A stretch of DNA of 64,000 bases from Verrucomicrobiaceae bacterium (GCA_019694165.1 JAIBCL010000029.1:1-64000), one strand, 5' to 3'. Positions 34,577-43,218 are shown, numbered from the stretch's first letter. Notes: a model not told the origin generated them from the letters alone. Program-made: numbers and translations.

Positions 34577-35779
34577 TCACACGAGCCCGAGAACGGGCTG
34601 CTCGATGAGCTGGCGGAGGGTTTGCAGGAAGCGGGCGGCAGGCGCGCCGTCGATGACGCGATGATCGAAGGTGAGGCTGAGCGTGAGACGATCTCGCGCG
34701 GTGAAGCGGCCATCATCGAGCGGCACGGCCTCGCGCACGATGGCACCGATGCCGAGGATGGCGGACTCGGGTGGATTGATGACGGGCGTGAATGCCTCGA
34801 CGCCGAGCGTGCCGAGATTGCTGAGAGTGAAGCACGCGCCTTGCATGTCTTCGGCGGCGAGTTTGCCAGTGCGCGCGGCGGCGATGAGTCGCTGTGATTG
34901 CGCGGCGATCTGCGTGAGCGTGGAGGTGTCTGCGTTCCGAATGACGGGAACGAGGAGCGTGTCGTCCGCGTCCACGGCGATGCCGATGTGGATGGCGTCG
35001 GGGACAAGGATGTGCTCTTCGGCCCACACGCCGGTGAGCAACGGATGCTGGCGCAATGCGGCGCCGGTGAGCTTCACGAGGATGTCGTTGATCGTGGGCA
35101 CGATCGTGTTGGCGGAGGATTCGCCATCGGCTTTGAGCTGTTTGCGCAACTCGACGAGCTGCGTGGCATCGCAGCGTCCGGTGATGGTGACTGGCACCGT
35201 GGTCTGTCGGCTGTGCATGAGCCGCGCGGCGATGGTGCGACGCGATGACGTGAGCGGGATTTTCTTGAAGCCGGTTGAAGCAACGGCGGATGCGGCAGCG
35301 ATGACATCGCACTCGCGGATGCGTCCGCCTTTGCCCGAAGGGGTGAGCTCGGAGAGATCGATGTGATGTTCTTTCGCCGCGCGTCGGGCGCGGGGACTGG
35401 CGGGTGTTTCGGTGCGGCGTTTCTCAGGCAGGAGAATGGGGGCAGAAGAATGGATGGATTTCTTTCCCGGCTGTTGCGCTTCGATCGGCTCTTTTGTCTT
35501 GGGTGCTGGTTGATTCGAAAACGGTGCGCTCTCACCGTCGTGGAGCAAGTAGCCGAGCACATGGCCGACTTTGATGACGTCGCCGGACTTTGGGCCGGTG
35601 GCGGGGATGGAGAGGATGCCGCTGTCGATGGATTCGACTTCCTGCGCGGCTTTGTCGCTTTCGAGCGTGAAGAGTGGTTCGCCTTCTTTGATGAAGTCGC
35701 CGTCGTTCTTCAGCCACGCGAGGAACTTGCCTTCCTCCATGGACCAGCCGAGACGCGGGAGTTGGATTTCGATGGGCAT
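34577..35779 (-). CDS. 2-oxoacid dehydrogenase E2 component (dihydrolipoamide acyltransferase)
   Basis: The protein has 400 residues. The lipoyl domain is at 1-80 with the lipoylated Lys in LESDKAAQEVES (K43). A linker follows (81-127), then the E1/E3-binding domain at 128-160 (SPRARRAAKEHHIDLSEL, GKGGRIRECDV). The catalytic domain ends in TFDHRVIDGAPAARFLQ, with the active-site His in DHRVIDG. It transfers acyl groups from lipoyl-lysine to CoA. The upstream gene encodes its E1. The linker contains a half-copy of a palindromic repeat (35427-35452) that supplies HSSAPILL. The E3 gene (lipoamide dehydrogenase) is not nearby and is probably shared with another complex. Confidence 0.94.
   Translation of the reverse strand: MPIEIQLPRLGWSMEEGKFLAWLKNDGDFIKEGEPLFTLESDKAAQEVESIDSGILSIPATGPKSGDVIKVGHVLGYLLHDGESAPFSNQPAPKTKEPIEAQQPGKKSIHSSAPILLPEKRRTETPASPRARRAAKEHHIDLSELTPSGKGGRIRECDVIAAASAVASTGFKKIPLTSSRRTIAARLMHSRQTTVPVTITGRCDATQLVELRKQLKADGESSANTIVPTINDILVKLTGAALRQHPLLTGVWAEEHILVPDAIHIGIAVDADDTLLVPVIRNADTSTLTQIAAQSQRLIAAARTGKLAAEDMQGACFTLSNLGTLGVEAFTPVINPPESAILGIGAIVREAVPLDDGRFTARDRLTLSLTFDHRVIDGAPAARFLQTLRQLIEQPVLGLV
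35427..35452. repeat. Half-copy of the palindromic element inside the E2 gene (copy B)
   Basis: The sequence GGCAGGAGAATGGGGGCAGA (start) matches one arm of copy A at 29981-30047; no second arm follows. On the coding strand it is read in the same frame as the right arm of copy A, giving HSSAPILL versus HSPAPILL. It falls in the flexible linker between lipoyl and subunit-binding domains. Confidence 0.82.
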
Positions 35780-35830
35780 TGGACTATGGCTTTGGTTGTG
35801 AAGCCGTGAGCGATTCGGAGGTGTTGTTTG

Positions 35831-35893
35831 GACAAAAGAATGGGGACAGGAGAATGGATTCAGATCTCATTCTTCTGTCCCCATTCTCCTGTC
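35831..35893. repeat. Intergenic copy of the palindromic element between E1 and E2 genes (copy C)
   Basis: Arms of 26 bp (35831-35856 and 35868-35893) pair with 3 mismatches around an 11-nt loop, the same loop length as copy A. The arms carry GAATGGGGACAGGAGAATG-like sequence. It lies in the 138-bp gap between the E1 stop and the E2 start, so it would form a strong hairpin in the mRNA. Confidence 0.85.
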
Positions 35894-35917
35894 GATGATT
35901 GGTCGGCGTGTTCATAC

Positions 35918-37906
35918 TCACTCGGCGCAAAGGTTTCGGATGGCGTCAGCGATCGCTGCGGCATCAGGCACCACGGCGGCCTCCAGCGTGGGGCTGTAGG
36001 GCGTGGGCGAGGGCTTGCCGTTCAGGCGGCGGATGGGGGCGTCGAGTTCGTCGAAACCGCGGTCGGCGAGTTGCGCGGCGATCTCGGCGCTGATGCCGCA
36101 GTGCGCGAAGTCTTCGTCCACGATCAAGAGGCGGCCCGTCTTTGCCACCGACTGGATAATGGTGTCCACGTCGAGCGGTGCGACGGTGCGCGGGTCGATG
36201 AGTTCGACGTTGATGCCTTCTTTGGCGAGTGTCTCACACGCCGCGAGCGTCTTGTGAACCATCAGCGCGAGCGCCACGACGGTGATGTCGCTGCCTTCGC
36301 GGACGATGGCGGCTGTGCCGAAGTCGATGAAGTATTCCTCCTCCGGAACGGGGCCTTTCACAGTCATGAGTTCGCGATGTTCGAGGAAGAGCACGGGATT
36401 ATCGCAGGTGAGCGCGGTCTTGAGCAGACCCTTCGCATCGCGCGGTGACGAAGGCACCACGACGCGCAGACCGGGGAAGTGCGCATACATCGAGTAGTAG
36501 CTGCCGCTGTGATGCGTGGCCGCGTTGTGGCCGATGCCGATGCAGCCGCGCATCAGCACGGGCATCTTGAGCCGGCCGCTGCTCATGTATTGCATCTTGG
36601 CGATCTGATTGATGATCTCACCAACGCTATCGAGCACGAAGTCGGCGAACATGAAGTCCACCACGGGGCGCGTGCCCGTCATCGCTGCGCCACCCGCGAG
36701 TCCGACAAAACCGCGCTCGCAGATGGGGGTGTCGCGCAGGCGTTCAGGACCATGGATGGCAAACAAGCCACTGGTCGTAGCGAAGTTGCCGCCGCGGACG
36801 CCGATGCCTTCGCCCATGACGAAGATCTTCGGATTGCGCGCCATCTCTTCGGTCAGTGCTTCGAGCGTGGCCTTCATGAAGGTCAGCTCGCGTGTGTTGG
36901 CGTTTGATGCGGGCACATCACGCGGCGGTCCGCTGCGTGGGGCTGAATAAACGTGCGTGGTGGCGCTCTCAGCCGTCGGGTAGGCGCTCTTTTCGGCAAA
37001 CTCATGCGCGTCTTCGGTGAGTGCGGCGACTTCACCTTCGATGGCGCTGAGTTCCGCATCGGTCGCTAGTTTTTGATTAAGCAGGTGCTTCTTCAGCCGG
37101 GCGATGGGGCAGCGTGTCTTCCACTGCTCCACGTCTTCGCGCGTGCGGTAAGTGAAGTCGCCCATGCCTTCGGCGTGTGCGCGTGTGCGGTAGGTTTTAC
37201 ATTCGATGAGCGTGGGGCCTTCGCCATTCCGCGCACGCTTCACGGCCTCCCGGGCCACGGCTTCCACGGCGAGCACGTCGTTGCCATCCACTTCGATGCT
37301 GGTGATGCCATACGCAGCGCCGCGTGCTGCCACGTTGGGATTGCCCGCGACACTGGAGAACGGAACCTCGGTGGCGAACTGGTTGTTCTCGCACACGAAC
37401 AACACTGGGAGCTTCCAGATGCTCGCCATGTTCAGCCCCTCGTGAAACGCGCCGTTGTTCGCCGCGCCATCGCCGAAGAAGGCGACGCCGACATTGCCCG
37501 TCTTCATGATCAAGGAACTGTAGCCCGCGCCGGTGGCTTGCAGGATGCAGGGTCCGACGATGCCGCTGGTGCCCATCATGCCGATCTCGGGCGCGAACAA
37601 ATGCATGGAGCCGCCACGACCGCGCGAGCAGCCGGTTTCGCGTCCGTAGAGTTCCGCGATGAGTTGACGCGGCTCCATGCCTTTGGCGAGCGCGTGTCCA
37701 TGACCGCGATGCGTGCTGAAAACGGCATCCGCTTCATGCAAATGCGCGCACACCGCCGTGGCGATGGCCTCCTCGCCGACATAGGTGTGGCATGCGCCGT
37801 GTATGAGACCGCGCTGATGCGATTTCGCGAGTCGCTCTTCGACCATGCGAATGACGAGCATGGTGCGGTAGAGCGAGAGCGGGGATGTTTTGTCGGTCGG
37901 AATCAT
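35918..37906 (-). CDS. 2-oxoacid dehydrogenase E1, alpha and beta subunits fused
   Basis: Start at ATG 37906, overlapping the MFS stop (ATGA). The 662 residues join an alpha part (1 to about 325), with the thiamine-diphosphate motif GDGAANNGAFHEGLNM at 145-160 and CENNQFA, to a beta part (about 340-662) starting LTFMKATLEALTEEMARNPKIFVMGEGIG and containing YMSSGRLKMPVLMRGC. It resembles pyruvate/acetoin/branched-chain E1 enzymes, which decarboxylate a 2-oxoacid and pass the acyl group to E2. Fused alpha-beta forms occur but are less usual than split ones. It lies between an ACS-type MFS transporter gene and the E2 gene, suggesting the oxoacid arises from the imported compound. Confidence 0.92.
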   Translation of the reverse strand: MIPTDKTSPLSLYRTMLVIRMVEERLAKSHQRGLIHGACHTYVGEEAIATAVCAHLHEADAVFSTHRGHGHALAKGMEPRQLIAELYGRETGCSRGRGGSMHLFAPEIGMMGTSGIVGPCILQATGAGYSSLIMKTGNVGVAFFGDGAANNGAFHEGLNMASIWKLPVLFVCENNQFATEVPFSSVAGNPNVAARGAAYGITSIEVDGNDVLAVEAVAREAVKRARNGEGPTLIECKTYRTRAHAEGMGDFTYRTREDVEQWKTRCPIARLKKHLLNQKLATDAELSAIEGEVAALTEDAHEFAEKSAYPTAESATTHVYSAPRSGPPRDVPASNANTRELTFMKATLEALTEEMARNPKIFVMGEGIGVRGGNFATTSGLFAIHGPERLRDTPICERGFVGLAGGAAMTGTRPVVDFMFADFVLDSVGEIINQIAKMQYMSSGRLKMPVLMRGCIGIGHNAATHHSGSYYSMYAHFPGLRVVVPSSPRDAKGLLKTALTCDNPVLFLEHRELMTVKGPVPEEEYFIDFGTAAIVREGSDITVVALALMVHKTLAACETLAKEGINVELIDPRTVAPLDVDTIIQSVAKTGRLLIVDEDFAHCGISAEIAAQLADRGFDELDAPIRRLNGKPSPTPYSPTLEAAVVPDAAAIADAIRNLCAE

Positions 37907-39195
37907 GCAGCAGAAGTTTTGAGCCGGACGAAGCTGAGGATGATGCCGCCGGTGATGAAGCACGCGGCGAGGAAGAGGAGGCACTGCGACTCGCCGTAGC
38001 CCTGGCCGCGCAGCCAACCGGTGACGTGGTTGCCCGCGTAGCCCGCGAGGTTCGCACCCATGTTGATCAAACCGGTCGCGGCCGCGGCAGCAGATGCGGT
38101 GAGAGTGAGCGAGGGCAGCGTCCAGAATGGCGCGATCCAAAAGAACGCACCCAGCGCGGTGAGGCACAGCCACAGCATCTGCGTGCCAAAGGCTTGTCCG
38201 GGAATGGTGCTGCACGCGAGGAACACGCCCGTGGCGATCATGCCGCCCACCGCATGCCACTTACGATCACCCGTGCGGTCTGCCGACCAGCCGGAGAGCA
38301 GCACGCTGGCGATACCGCAGGTGTAGTAGATGCCGCTGTAGAGCAGCGTCATCTGATCCGAGCCGTGCGAGAGATTTTTCACCGTCGTGGGCAGCCAGAA
38401 GGTCATCGCGTAGCCGCCGCTGTTGCCGATCATCACGCCAAGCGCGAGCAGCCATACGGCAGGCAAACGCAGCGCCTGCCACACGCTGACCTTTTGCACC
38501 GCTTCCTTGGCGGCGGCTTCGGCTGCGAGTTCGTTTTCGAGATGATCGCGTTCGGCCTGCGTGAGCCATTTCGCACTGCGGGGCCGGTCGGTGAAGCAAA
38601 CGAGCACGATGATACCGAGCAGCACGGCGGGCAGACCTTCGACGATGAAAAGCCACTGCCATCCGGCGAGCGCGAGCCATTTCACATCGAGCAGCATCGA
38701 CGACACCGGCGCACCCAGCGCGAGACTGAACGGCACCGCCACGAGCAGCCACGACAACGCCCGCGAGCGGTCGCTCTGCACGAACCAATGCGAGAAATAC
38801 ACGATGATGCCGGGAAAGAAGCCCGCCTCGGCCACGCCGAGCAAAAAACGCATCCAATAGAAATGCGCGGGTGTCTTCACGAACGCCATCGCCGCCGAGA
38901 TGAATCCCCAGGTGATGAGAATGCGCGCGAACCACTTCCGCGCGCTCCAGCGCTCCACGAGCAGCGCACCGGGGATTTCGAGAAAAAGATAGCCGATGAA
39001 GAACACGCCGATGCCGAAGCCAAACACGTCCTCCGAAAACCCCAGCGCCTCGCCCATGCGGAGTTTCGCAAAGGCGACGTTCGCGCGGTCGAGATACGAC
39101 ACGATGTAAAGCACCACCACGAGCGGCAGGATGCGCCACGCGACCTTTCGGCGCAGGGCGGGGACATTGATGGCAGTGGGCGCGGCTTCGGTCAT
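37903..39195 (-). CDS. MFS transporter, ACS (anion:cation symporter) type
   Basis: This 430-residue protein has 12 hydrophobic segments. The N-terminus RRKVAWRILPLVVVLYIVSYLDRANVAFAKL is the classic start of the ACS family, which brings in sugar acids, tartrate, phthalate and similar anions by proton symport. The loop between helices 2 and 3 and the segment ARILITWGFISAAMAFV fit too. A truncated relative survives at 43120-43200. The gene begins 18 bp after the FAH hydrolase gene ends and overlaps the E1 gene by 4 bp, so it is embedded in a catabolic operon. Confidence 0.92.
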   Translation of the reverse strand: MTEAAPTAINVPALRRKVAWRILPLVVVLYIVSYLDRANVAFAKLRMGEALGFSEDVFGFGIGVFFIGYLFLEIPGALLVERWSARKWFARILITWGFISAAMAFVKTPAHFYWMRFLLGVAEAGFFPGIIVYFSHWFVQSDRSRALSWLLVAVPFSLALGAPVSSMLLDVKWLALAGWQWLFIVEGLPAVLLGIIVLVCFTDRPRSAKWLTQAERDHLENELAAEAAAKEAVQKVSVWQALRLPAVWLLALGVMIGNSGGYAMTFWLPTTVKNLSHGSDQMTLLYSGIYYTCGIASVLLSGWSADRTGDRKWHAVGGMIATGVFLACSTIPGQAFGTQMLWLCLTALGAFFWIAPFWTLPSLTLTASAAAAATGLINMGANLAGYAGNHVTGWLRGQGYGESQCLLFLAACFITGGIILSFVRLKTSAA

Positions 39196-39213
39196 GGTGT
39201 CAGGGCTCGTGAT

Positions 39214-40017
39214 TCAGGCTTCCGCCACGACGGGATTGGTGAGTGCGCCGATCTTTTCGATCTCGATGGTGACGGTGTCACCGGGCTGGAGGAAGACGGG
39301 CGGCTTCATCGCGGCACCGACACCTTGCGGCGTGCCGGTGAGGATCACGGTGCCGGGCAGCAGGGTGGTGCTGCCGCTGAGGAACTCGATCAGCGTGGGC
39401 ACGTCAAAGATCATGTCGTTGGTGTTCGAATCCTGCATCGTTTTGCCATTGAGGATGGTCTGGATGCGCAGGGTGTTCGGGTCAGGAATTTCGTCCTTCA
39501 GCACGAGGCAGGGGCCCAGCGGGGCAAAGGTGTCGAAGGTCTTGCCACGGCACCACTGGCTGCCGCCGCGTTTGATCTGCCAGTCGCGCGCGCTGACATC
39601 GTTGGCGCAGGTGTAGCCGAGCACGTAATCGAGCGCGTCGGCCTTGGAGACGTTCTTGCAGGCCTTGCCGATGACGACGGCCAGCTCGCACTCGTAGTCC
39701 ACCTCGTCGCTTTGGAGATGGCGGGGCAGGACGATGTCATCGCCCGGATTTTGCACCGCGCCGGGGGATTTCATGAAGAGCACCGGATACTGCGGGATGG
39801 CGGCGTTGCTCTCCTCGGCATGTTTGCGGTAGTTCAGGCCGATGCAAAAGATGGCGACGGGCTGCAGCGGCGCGAGGAGCTTGCCCGGCTTGACGACCTC
39901 TTCGGTGACGCGAAAGCTGCCGAGAATGTCTCCATCAATGCGGCGGGCGGTGCCGTCGGATTGAAGGGCTGCGTATTGGATGGAACCGTCGGTGGTTTGG
40001 TGGCGGATGATGCGCAT
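39214..40017 (-). CDS. FAH-family diketo-acid hydrolase, copy 2
   Basis: This 267-residue protein keeps the same landmarks as copy 1 at 2793-3590 ([58 protein letters not shown]), and many positions are identical. Members next to an SDR of the keto-deoxy-sugar-acid type cleave 2,4-diketo-3-deoxy sugar acids to pyruvate and a hydroxyacid in non-phosphorylative fucose or rhamnose breakdown. Here the upstream SDR gene, 38 bp away, and the downstream sugar-acid transporter support such a role. The exact substrate is inferred, not shown. Confidence 0.92.
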   Translation of the reverse strand: MRIIRHQTTDGSIQYAALQSDGTARRIDGDILGSFRVTEEVVKPGKLLAPLQPVAIFCIGLNYRKHAEESNAAIPQYPVLFMKSPGAVQNPGDDIVLPRHLQSDEVDYECELAVVIGKACKNVSKADALDYVLGYTCANDVSARDWQIKRGGSQWCRGKTFDTFAPLGPCLVLKDEIPDPNTLRIQTILNGKTMQDSNTNDMIFDVPTLIEFLSGSTTLLPGTVILTGTPQGVGAAMKPPVFLQPGDTVTIEIEKIGALTNPVVAEA

Positions 40018-40055
40018 GGCTGGTGGGTGGTGATGATGGGAGAGTTCGTGGTGAA

Positions 40056-40823
40056 TTATTTGCCCGCGGAAAGGCCTCCATCCACGATCATGGCGCTGCC
40101 GGTGACAAAAGACGCGGCTTCGCTGGCGAGGTAGAGCGCTGCGGAGGCGATCTCGGAGGGCGCGGCCATGCGTTTCATGGCATGTGGAGCCTCCATCTGG
40201 CGGAGATAGTCGTCGGGGTTTTCATACTGGCGAAGCATCGCGTCCACGAACGGTGTGCGAACACGGCCGGGGCAGATGCAATTGATGCGCACACCCGTGG
40301 TGCCGTGGTCCATGGCCATCGCACGGGTCATGCCGACGACGGCGTGCTTCGTCGTCGTGTAGGCGAAGCGTGCCTCCATGCCCATGAGCCCGGCGATGGA
40401 TGCGATATTGACGATGGAGCCGATGCCGCGCTCGATCATGCCGGGCAGCACTGCACGCGAGAGGTGATAGATGCCGACCACATTGATCTTCCACAGTCTT
40501 TCCAAGTCCTCGGTCTTGGTGGTCAAAATGGTGCCGACATGCCCGACGCCCGCGTTGTTCACGAGCACATCGCAGCGCCCGCATTTCTCAATGACCGTGC
40601 GCACAGCGGCAAGGCACGAGGACTCGTCGCTGACATCCAGCACGAGCGATTCCGCGCGATGGCCAGCTTCGCGAATGCGTGCCGCAGTCTGCTGCGCGGC
40701 ATTTTCGTCGCGGTCGGAGGCAAAGACGAGCGCTCCGGCTTCGGCGAAGCATTCCGCGATGGCGGCTCCGATTCCGGAACCGGCTCCAGTGACGAGGGCG
40801 ATTTTGTCAGCGAGGGTAATCAT
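40056..40823 (-). CDS. SDR, possibly a keto-deoxy-sugar-acid dehydrogenase
   Basis: This 255-residue classical SDR has [23 protein letters not shown] with the catalytic Ser, and [20 protein letters not shown] with Y-x-x-x-K. The stretch [23 protein letters not shown] followed by [13 protein letters not shown] is close in style to 2-keto-3-deoxy-L-fuconate or -rhamnonate dehydrogenases. These make the 2,4-diketo acid that an FAH hydrolase then cleaves, and an FAH gene follows directly. The start overlaps the mqo stop (ATGA). The specific substrate remains inference. Confidence 0.88.
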   Translation of the reverse strand: MITLADKIALVTGAGSGIGAAIAECFAEAGALVFASDRDENAAQQTAARIREAGHRAESLVLDVSDESSCLAAVRTVIEKCGRCDVLVNNAGVGHVGTILTTKTEDLERLWKINVVGIYHLSRAVLPGMIERGIGSIVNIASIAGLMGMEARFAYTTTKHAVVGMTRAMAMDHGTTGVRINCICPGRVRTPFVDAMLRQYENPDDYLRQMEAPHAMKRMAAPSEIASAALYLASEAASFVTGSAMIVDGGLSAGK

Positions 40824-42322
40824 GGTTGGGGATGGATTTGAAGTTGTTCTGCGGCCTCGCGGCTGGTTTTCTCGAACAAAGCAGCGTTGCGTGGCTGCTT
40901 CAGGTCTTGGTCAAAAGTGGGGATCATCCGCCTCATGCGTTCCTGGCCTTGAGCGCTGGTGAGCAGATGCGGCAGGCAGGTCTGGACGACTTCGAGGGCG
41001 ATGTTCACTGAGACCGAGGCACCCGGCGAAGCGCCCAGCAGCACAGCGATCGAACGGTCTGCGGAGGAAAATACTTCGGTTCCGAAATGCACCACGCCGC
41101 GGTCGGCTTTCTTGATGGCCTGCACACGAATACCCGCCTGCACGAGCCTCCAGTGCTCCAAGCAGGCATTGGGGTAAAACTCGCGCACGGCCTCCATGCG
41201 GCTCTCCATGCTTTGCAGGCCCTGGGTGATGAGATACTTCACCAGCGAACGATTGCGCATGCCAGTCTTCAGCAGCGCGCTGAGATTGCCCGCACGAATC
41301 GAGAGCGGCAGGTCGCTCCAGTGTCCGTGTTTGAGGAAACGCGTCGTCCATGAAGCAAACGGGCCGAAGAGAAGCTGGCGCTGGCCATTGAGTCGCCGCA
41401 CATCGAGGTGTCCCGCACCGAGGCTGGGCGATGAGGGCGGTGTGGTGCCGTAAACCTTAGCTTCATGCCGGGCACAGATCGAAGGCTCATCGCACACAAG
41501 CCACTGGCCGCCGATGGGAAATCCGCCCAGACCAGCGACTTCAGCAAGACCAGTGGATTGCAACAACGGCAGGCTGCCGCCGCCCGCGCCGACGAAGACG
41601 AACTTCGCACACTGCGACCGCGTTTCGCCCGTGGCCTGGCATTGCATCGTGAGATGCCATTCACCCACACCGCGCTGGAGCCTCGTCACCTTCCATCCGG
41701 CGGCAATGCCGCAATGTTCCTGCTCCGCCAGCCAACCGCAAAGACGGCGGGCCAGCAGACCATAGTCCACCTCGGTGCCGGCACCTTTCGTAGCCGCGAC
41801 TGGACAAGCATTGCGTCCTTCCATCACCAGAGGAGCCCACTGCTGGATCCGCGACGAATCGGTCGTGAACGTCGTGCTGCGGAAGAAATGATGCTCCGCC
41901 ATCGCGGTGTGCCGTGCACGCAAGAAGTCCACGTCTTCGCGACCCTTCACAAAGCAGACGTGCGGCACTGCATGGATAAAATCCGCAGCAGCTCCCACCA
42001 TGCCTTCAGCGGTCGCAGAGCCCCAGAACTGCTTCGAGTGCTCGAACTGCTCAAAGATGTGCAGCGCCCTTGTGATGGGAACTTTCCCGGAACTGTCGCG
42101 CTCCGGCGTGTAGCTCAGCTCGCAGAGCGCTGCGTGACCCGTGCCCGCATTGTTCCAGCCGTTCGAGGCCTCCTGAGCAAGTTCACTCGTGATCTCGACC
42201 ATCTGGATGCGCAGCCGCGGATCGAGCCGCTTGAGCATCACGGCCAGCGTCGCGGACATGATGCCGCTGCCGACAAGCACGATGTCGGGGGCTTCGAGGA
42301 TGCGTGCGGGCTCAAAGTTCAT
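40820..42322 (-). CDS. mqo: Malate:quinone oxidoreductase
   Basis: Start set at ATG 42322 (MNFEPARILEAPDIVLVGSG); sequence further upstream in the frame comes from a REP-like repeat. The protein is 500 residues, right for Mqo. The FAD motif is VLVGSGIMSATLAVMLKRLDP; family signatures are NGWNNAGTGHAALCELSYTPE, FVKGREDVDFLRARH and GWKVTRLQ. It oxidises malate to oxaloacetate at the membrane and passes electrons to quinone. Its position at the head of a catabolic operon is unusual, since mqo is normally a lone TCA gene; it may feed electrons from products of the pathway. A transposase element with REP-like ends begins 46 bp upstream and may have altered its promoter. Confidence 0.95.
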   Translation of the reverse strand: MNFEPARILEAPDIVLVGSGIMSATLAVMLKRLDPRLRIQMVEITSELAQEASNGWNNAGTGHAALCELSYTPERDSSGKVPITRALHIFEQFEHSKQFWGSATAEGMVGAAADFIHAVPHVCFVKGREDVDFLRARHTAMAEHHFFRSTTFTTDSSRIQQWAPLVMEGRNACPVAATKGAGTEVDYGLLARRLCGWLAEQEHCGIAAGWKVTRLQRGVGEWHLTMQCQATGETRSQCAKFVFVGAGGGSLPLLQSTGLAEVAGLGGFPIGGQWLVCDEPSICARHEAKVYGTTPPSSPSLGAGHLDVRRLNGQRQLLFGPFASWTTRFLKHGHWSDLPLSIRAGNLSALLKTGMRNRSLVKYLITQGLQSMESRMEAVREFYPNACLEHWRLVQAGIRVQAIKKADRGVVHFGTEVFSSADRSIAVLLGASPGASVSVNIALEVVQTCLPHLLTSAQGQERMRRMIPTFDQDLKQPRNAALFEKTSREAAEQLQIHPQP

Positions 42323-42367
42323 GCCGCAAAAAGGGAATGGGCATTGAGGCTCGTCATCGAACAAAGC

Positions 42368-42431
42368 CGAGCCGGAGGCTCGAGAGAGATTAGCCGGTGG
42401 TGGAGCGAGCCTAAGCGAGCGCAACCACCGG
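42368..42431 (+). repeat. Left REP-like unit of the Y1 transposase element
   Basis: It consists of a short hairpin (CGAGCC-GGA-GGCTCG, 42368-42382) and a second segment (42389-42431) whose ends CCGGTGGT and ACCACCGG pair. The whole 64-bp unit occurs in mirror image at 42999-43062 with about 5 differences. Confidence 0.85.
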
Positions 42432-42483
42432 ATGGGCAGGCCAAACGGATTGCGCTCCGGCAGGAGCGCGAGAAGCTCTGGCC

Positions 42484-42930
42484 ATGCCATCGACCCACCT
42501 CTCGCTTCATTACCACGTTGTGTTCAGCACGAAGAATCGTGAACCGTGGATCGGCGGAGATGTGATTGATCGAGTTCATGCTTACATCGGTGGCACGGTG
42601 AAGAACCTCAGCGGTATCGCTCATGCAGCAGGCGGCGTCTCCGATCATGTGCATGTCTTCATGGGGCTCCGCGCCACGCATTGTCTGGCGGATGTTATGC
42701 GTGAGCTGAAGAGCGAATCGTCGAAATGGATTCACCGTGAACTCAACATGCCGTTCTTTGAATGGCAGGAAGGATACGGTGCCTTCACCGTGAGTGCGTC
42801 CCACATTGATGCGGTGCGTTCGTATGTTTTGAAACAGCCGGAGCATCATTGTGTGAAGACGTTTCAGGAAGAATATGTGGCGATGTTGCAGCGTGGGATG
42901 GTCGAATACGACGAACGGTATTTGTGGTGA
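42484..42930 (+). CDS. Y1 (HUH) transposase, IS200/REP-associated type
   Basis: This 148-residue protein has a single Y1_Tnp domain. The N-terminal strand reads SLHYHVVFSTKNREPWI. The HUH metal motif is in VSDHVHVFMGL (His-Val-His). The catalytic Tyr is in the helix IDAVRSYVLKQPEHH. The ending FQEEYVAMLQRGMVEYDERYLW is typical of this subgroup. All catalytic residues are present, so it may be active. It cuts and rejoins single-stranded DNA at hairpin ends; the mirrored REP-like hairpins on both sides are likely substrates. No accessory TnpB/IscB gene is present. Confidence 0.93.
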   Translation: MPSTHLSLHYHVVFSTKNREPWIGGDVIDRVHAYIGGTVKNLSGIAHAAGGVSDHVHVFMGLRATHCLADVMRELKSESSKWIHRELNMPFFEWQEGYGAFTVSASHIDAVRSYVLKQPEHHCVKTFQEEYVAMLQRGMVEYDERYLW

Positions 42931-42998
42931 CGGTGGCGATCGGTGGATCGAATGTCTCTCGCGCTCCCTCCGGGGCGCAGGGTGTTTTGCCATGCCAG

Positions 42999-43062
42999 CC
43001 GGTGGTTGCGCTCGCCCAGGCTCGCTCCACCACCGGCTAATCTCTGGTGAGCCTCCGGCTCG
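42999..43062 (-). repeat. Right REP-like unit of the Y1 transposase element
   Basis: This is the mirror image of the unit at 42368-42431, with the same two parts: CCGGTGGT...ACCACCGG (42999 onward) and the terminal hairpin ending GGCTCG near 43062. Confidence 0.85.
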
Positions 43063-43119
43063 ACTGAAAGGCATGTGACACGACCGTTCGATGCTGCCCT
43101 GCGGTTCAGAGTCATCGCC

Positions 43120-43200
43120 GATGACCAGCGGCAGCACACGCCACGCGGTCTTGCGCTGCACGGCGAAGGGAGCGATGGCTGAATGAGACTTGTTGGGCAT
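43120..43200 (-). pseudogene. 5' remnant of a second ACS-type MFS transporter gene
   Basis: From ATG 43200 the frame encodes about 27 residues that include VQRKTAWRVLPLVI, which aligns with LRRKVAWRILPLVV at the start of the intact transporter at 37903-39195. After that the similarity stops and repeat-derived sequence follows. The ATG lies 18 bp after the lactonase stop, the spacing expected of the next gene in the operon. The body of the gene was evidently lost when the Y1 element arrived or in a later deletion. Confidence 0.65.
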
Positions 43201-43218
43201 GGCTGCGATTCGTCTGGT

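Larger units (their letters stand above)
42368..43062. mobile_element. REP-bracketed Y1 transposase element (about 695 bp)
   Basis: A single Y1 transposase gene (42484-42930, + strand) is framed by mirrored 64-bp REP-like units. A further, weaker inverted similarity (GCTCCGGCAGGAGCGCGAGA on the left) continues inward on both sides. It sits between mqo and a truncated MFS gene, against the direction of the surrounding operon. Confidence 0.8.

Noticed and set aside
37885..40134. A + strand open frame of about 750 codons
   Set aside because: It runs antisense to the MFS and FAH genes, both of which have full family motifs. Its translation is Arg/Gly/His-rich with no domain. It is a by-product of high GC codon use.
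42323..42490. Upstream extension of Mqo to 42490
   Set aside because: The added residues come from REP-like repeat DNA; Mqo homologs start near the FAD motif that follows ATG 42322.
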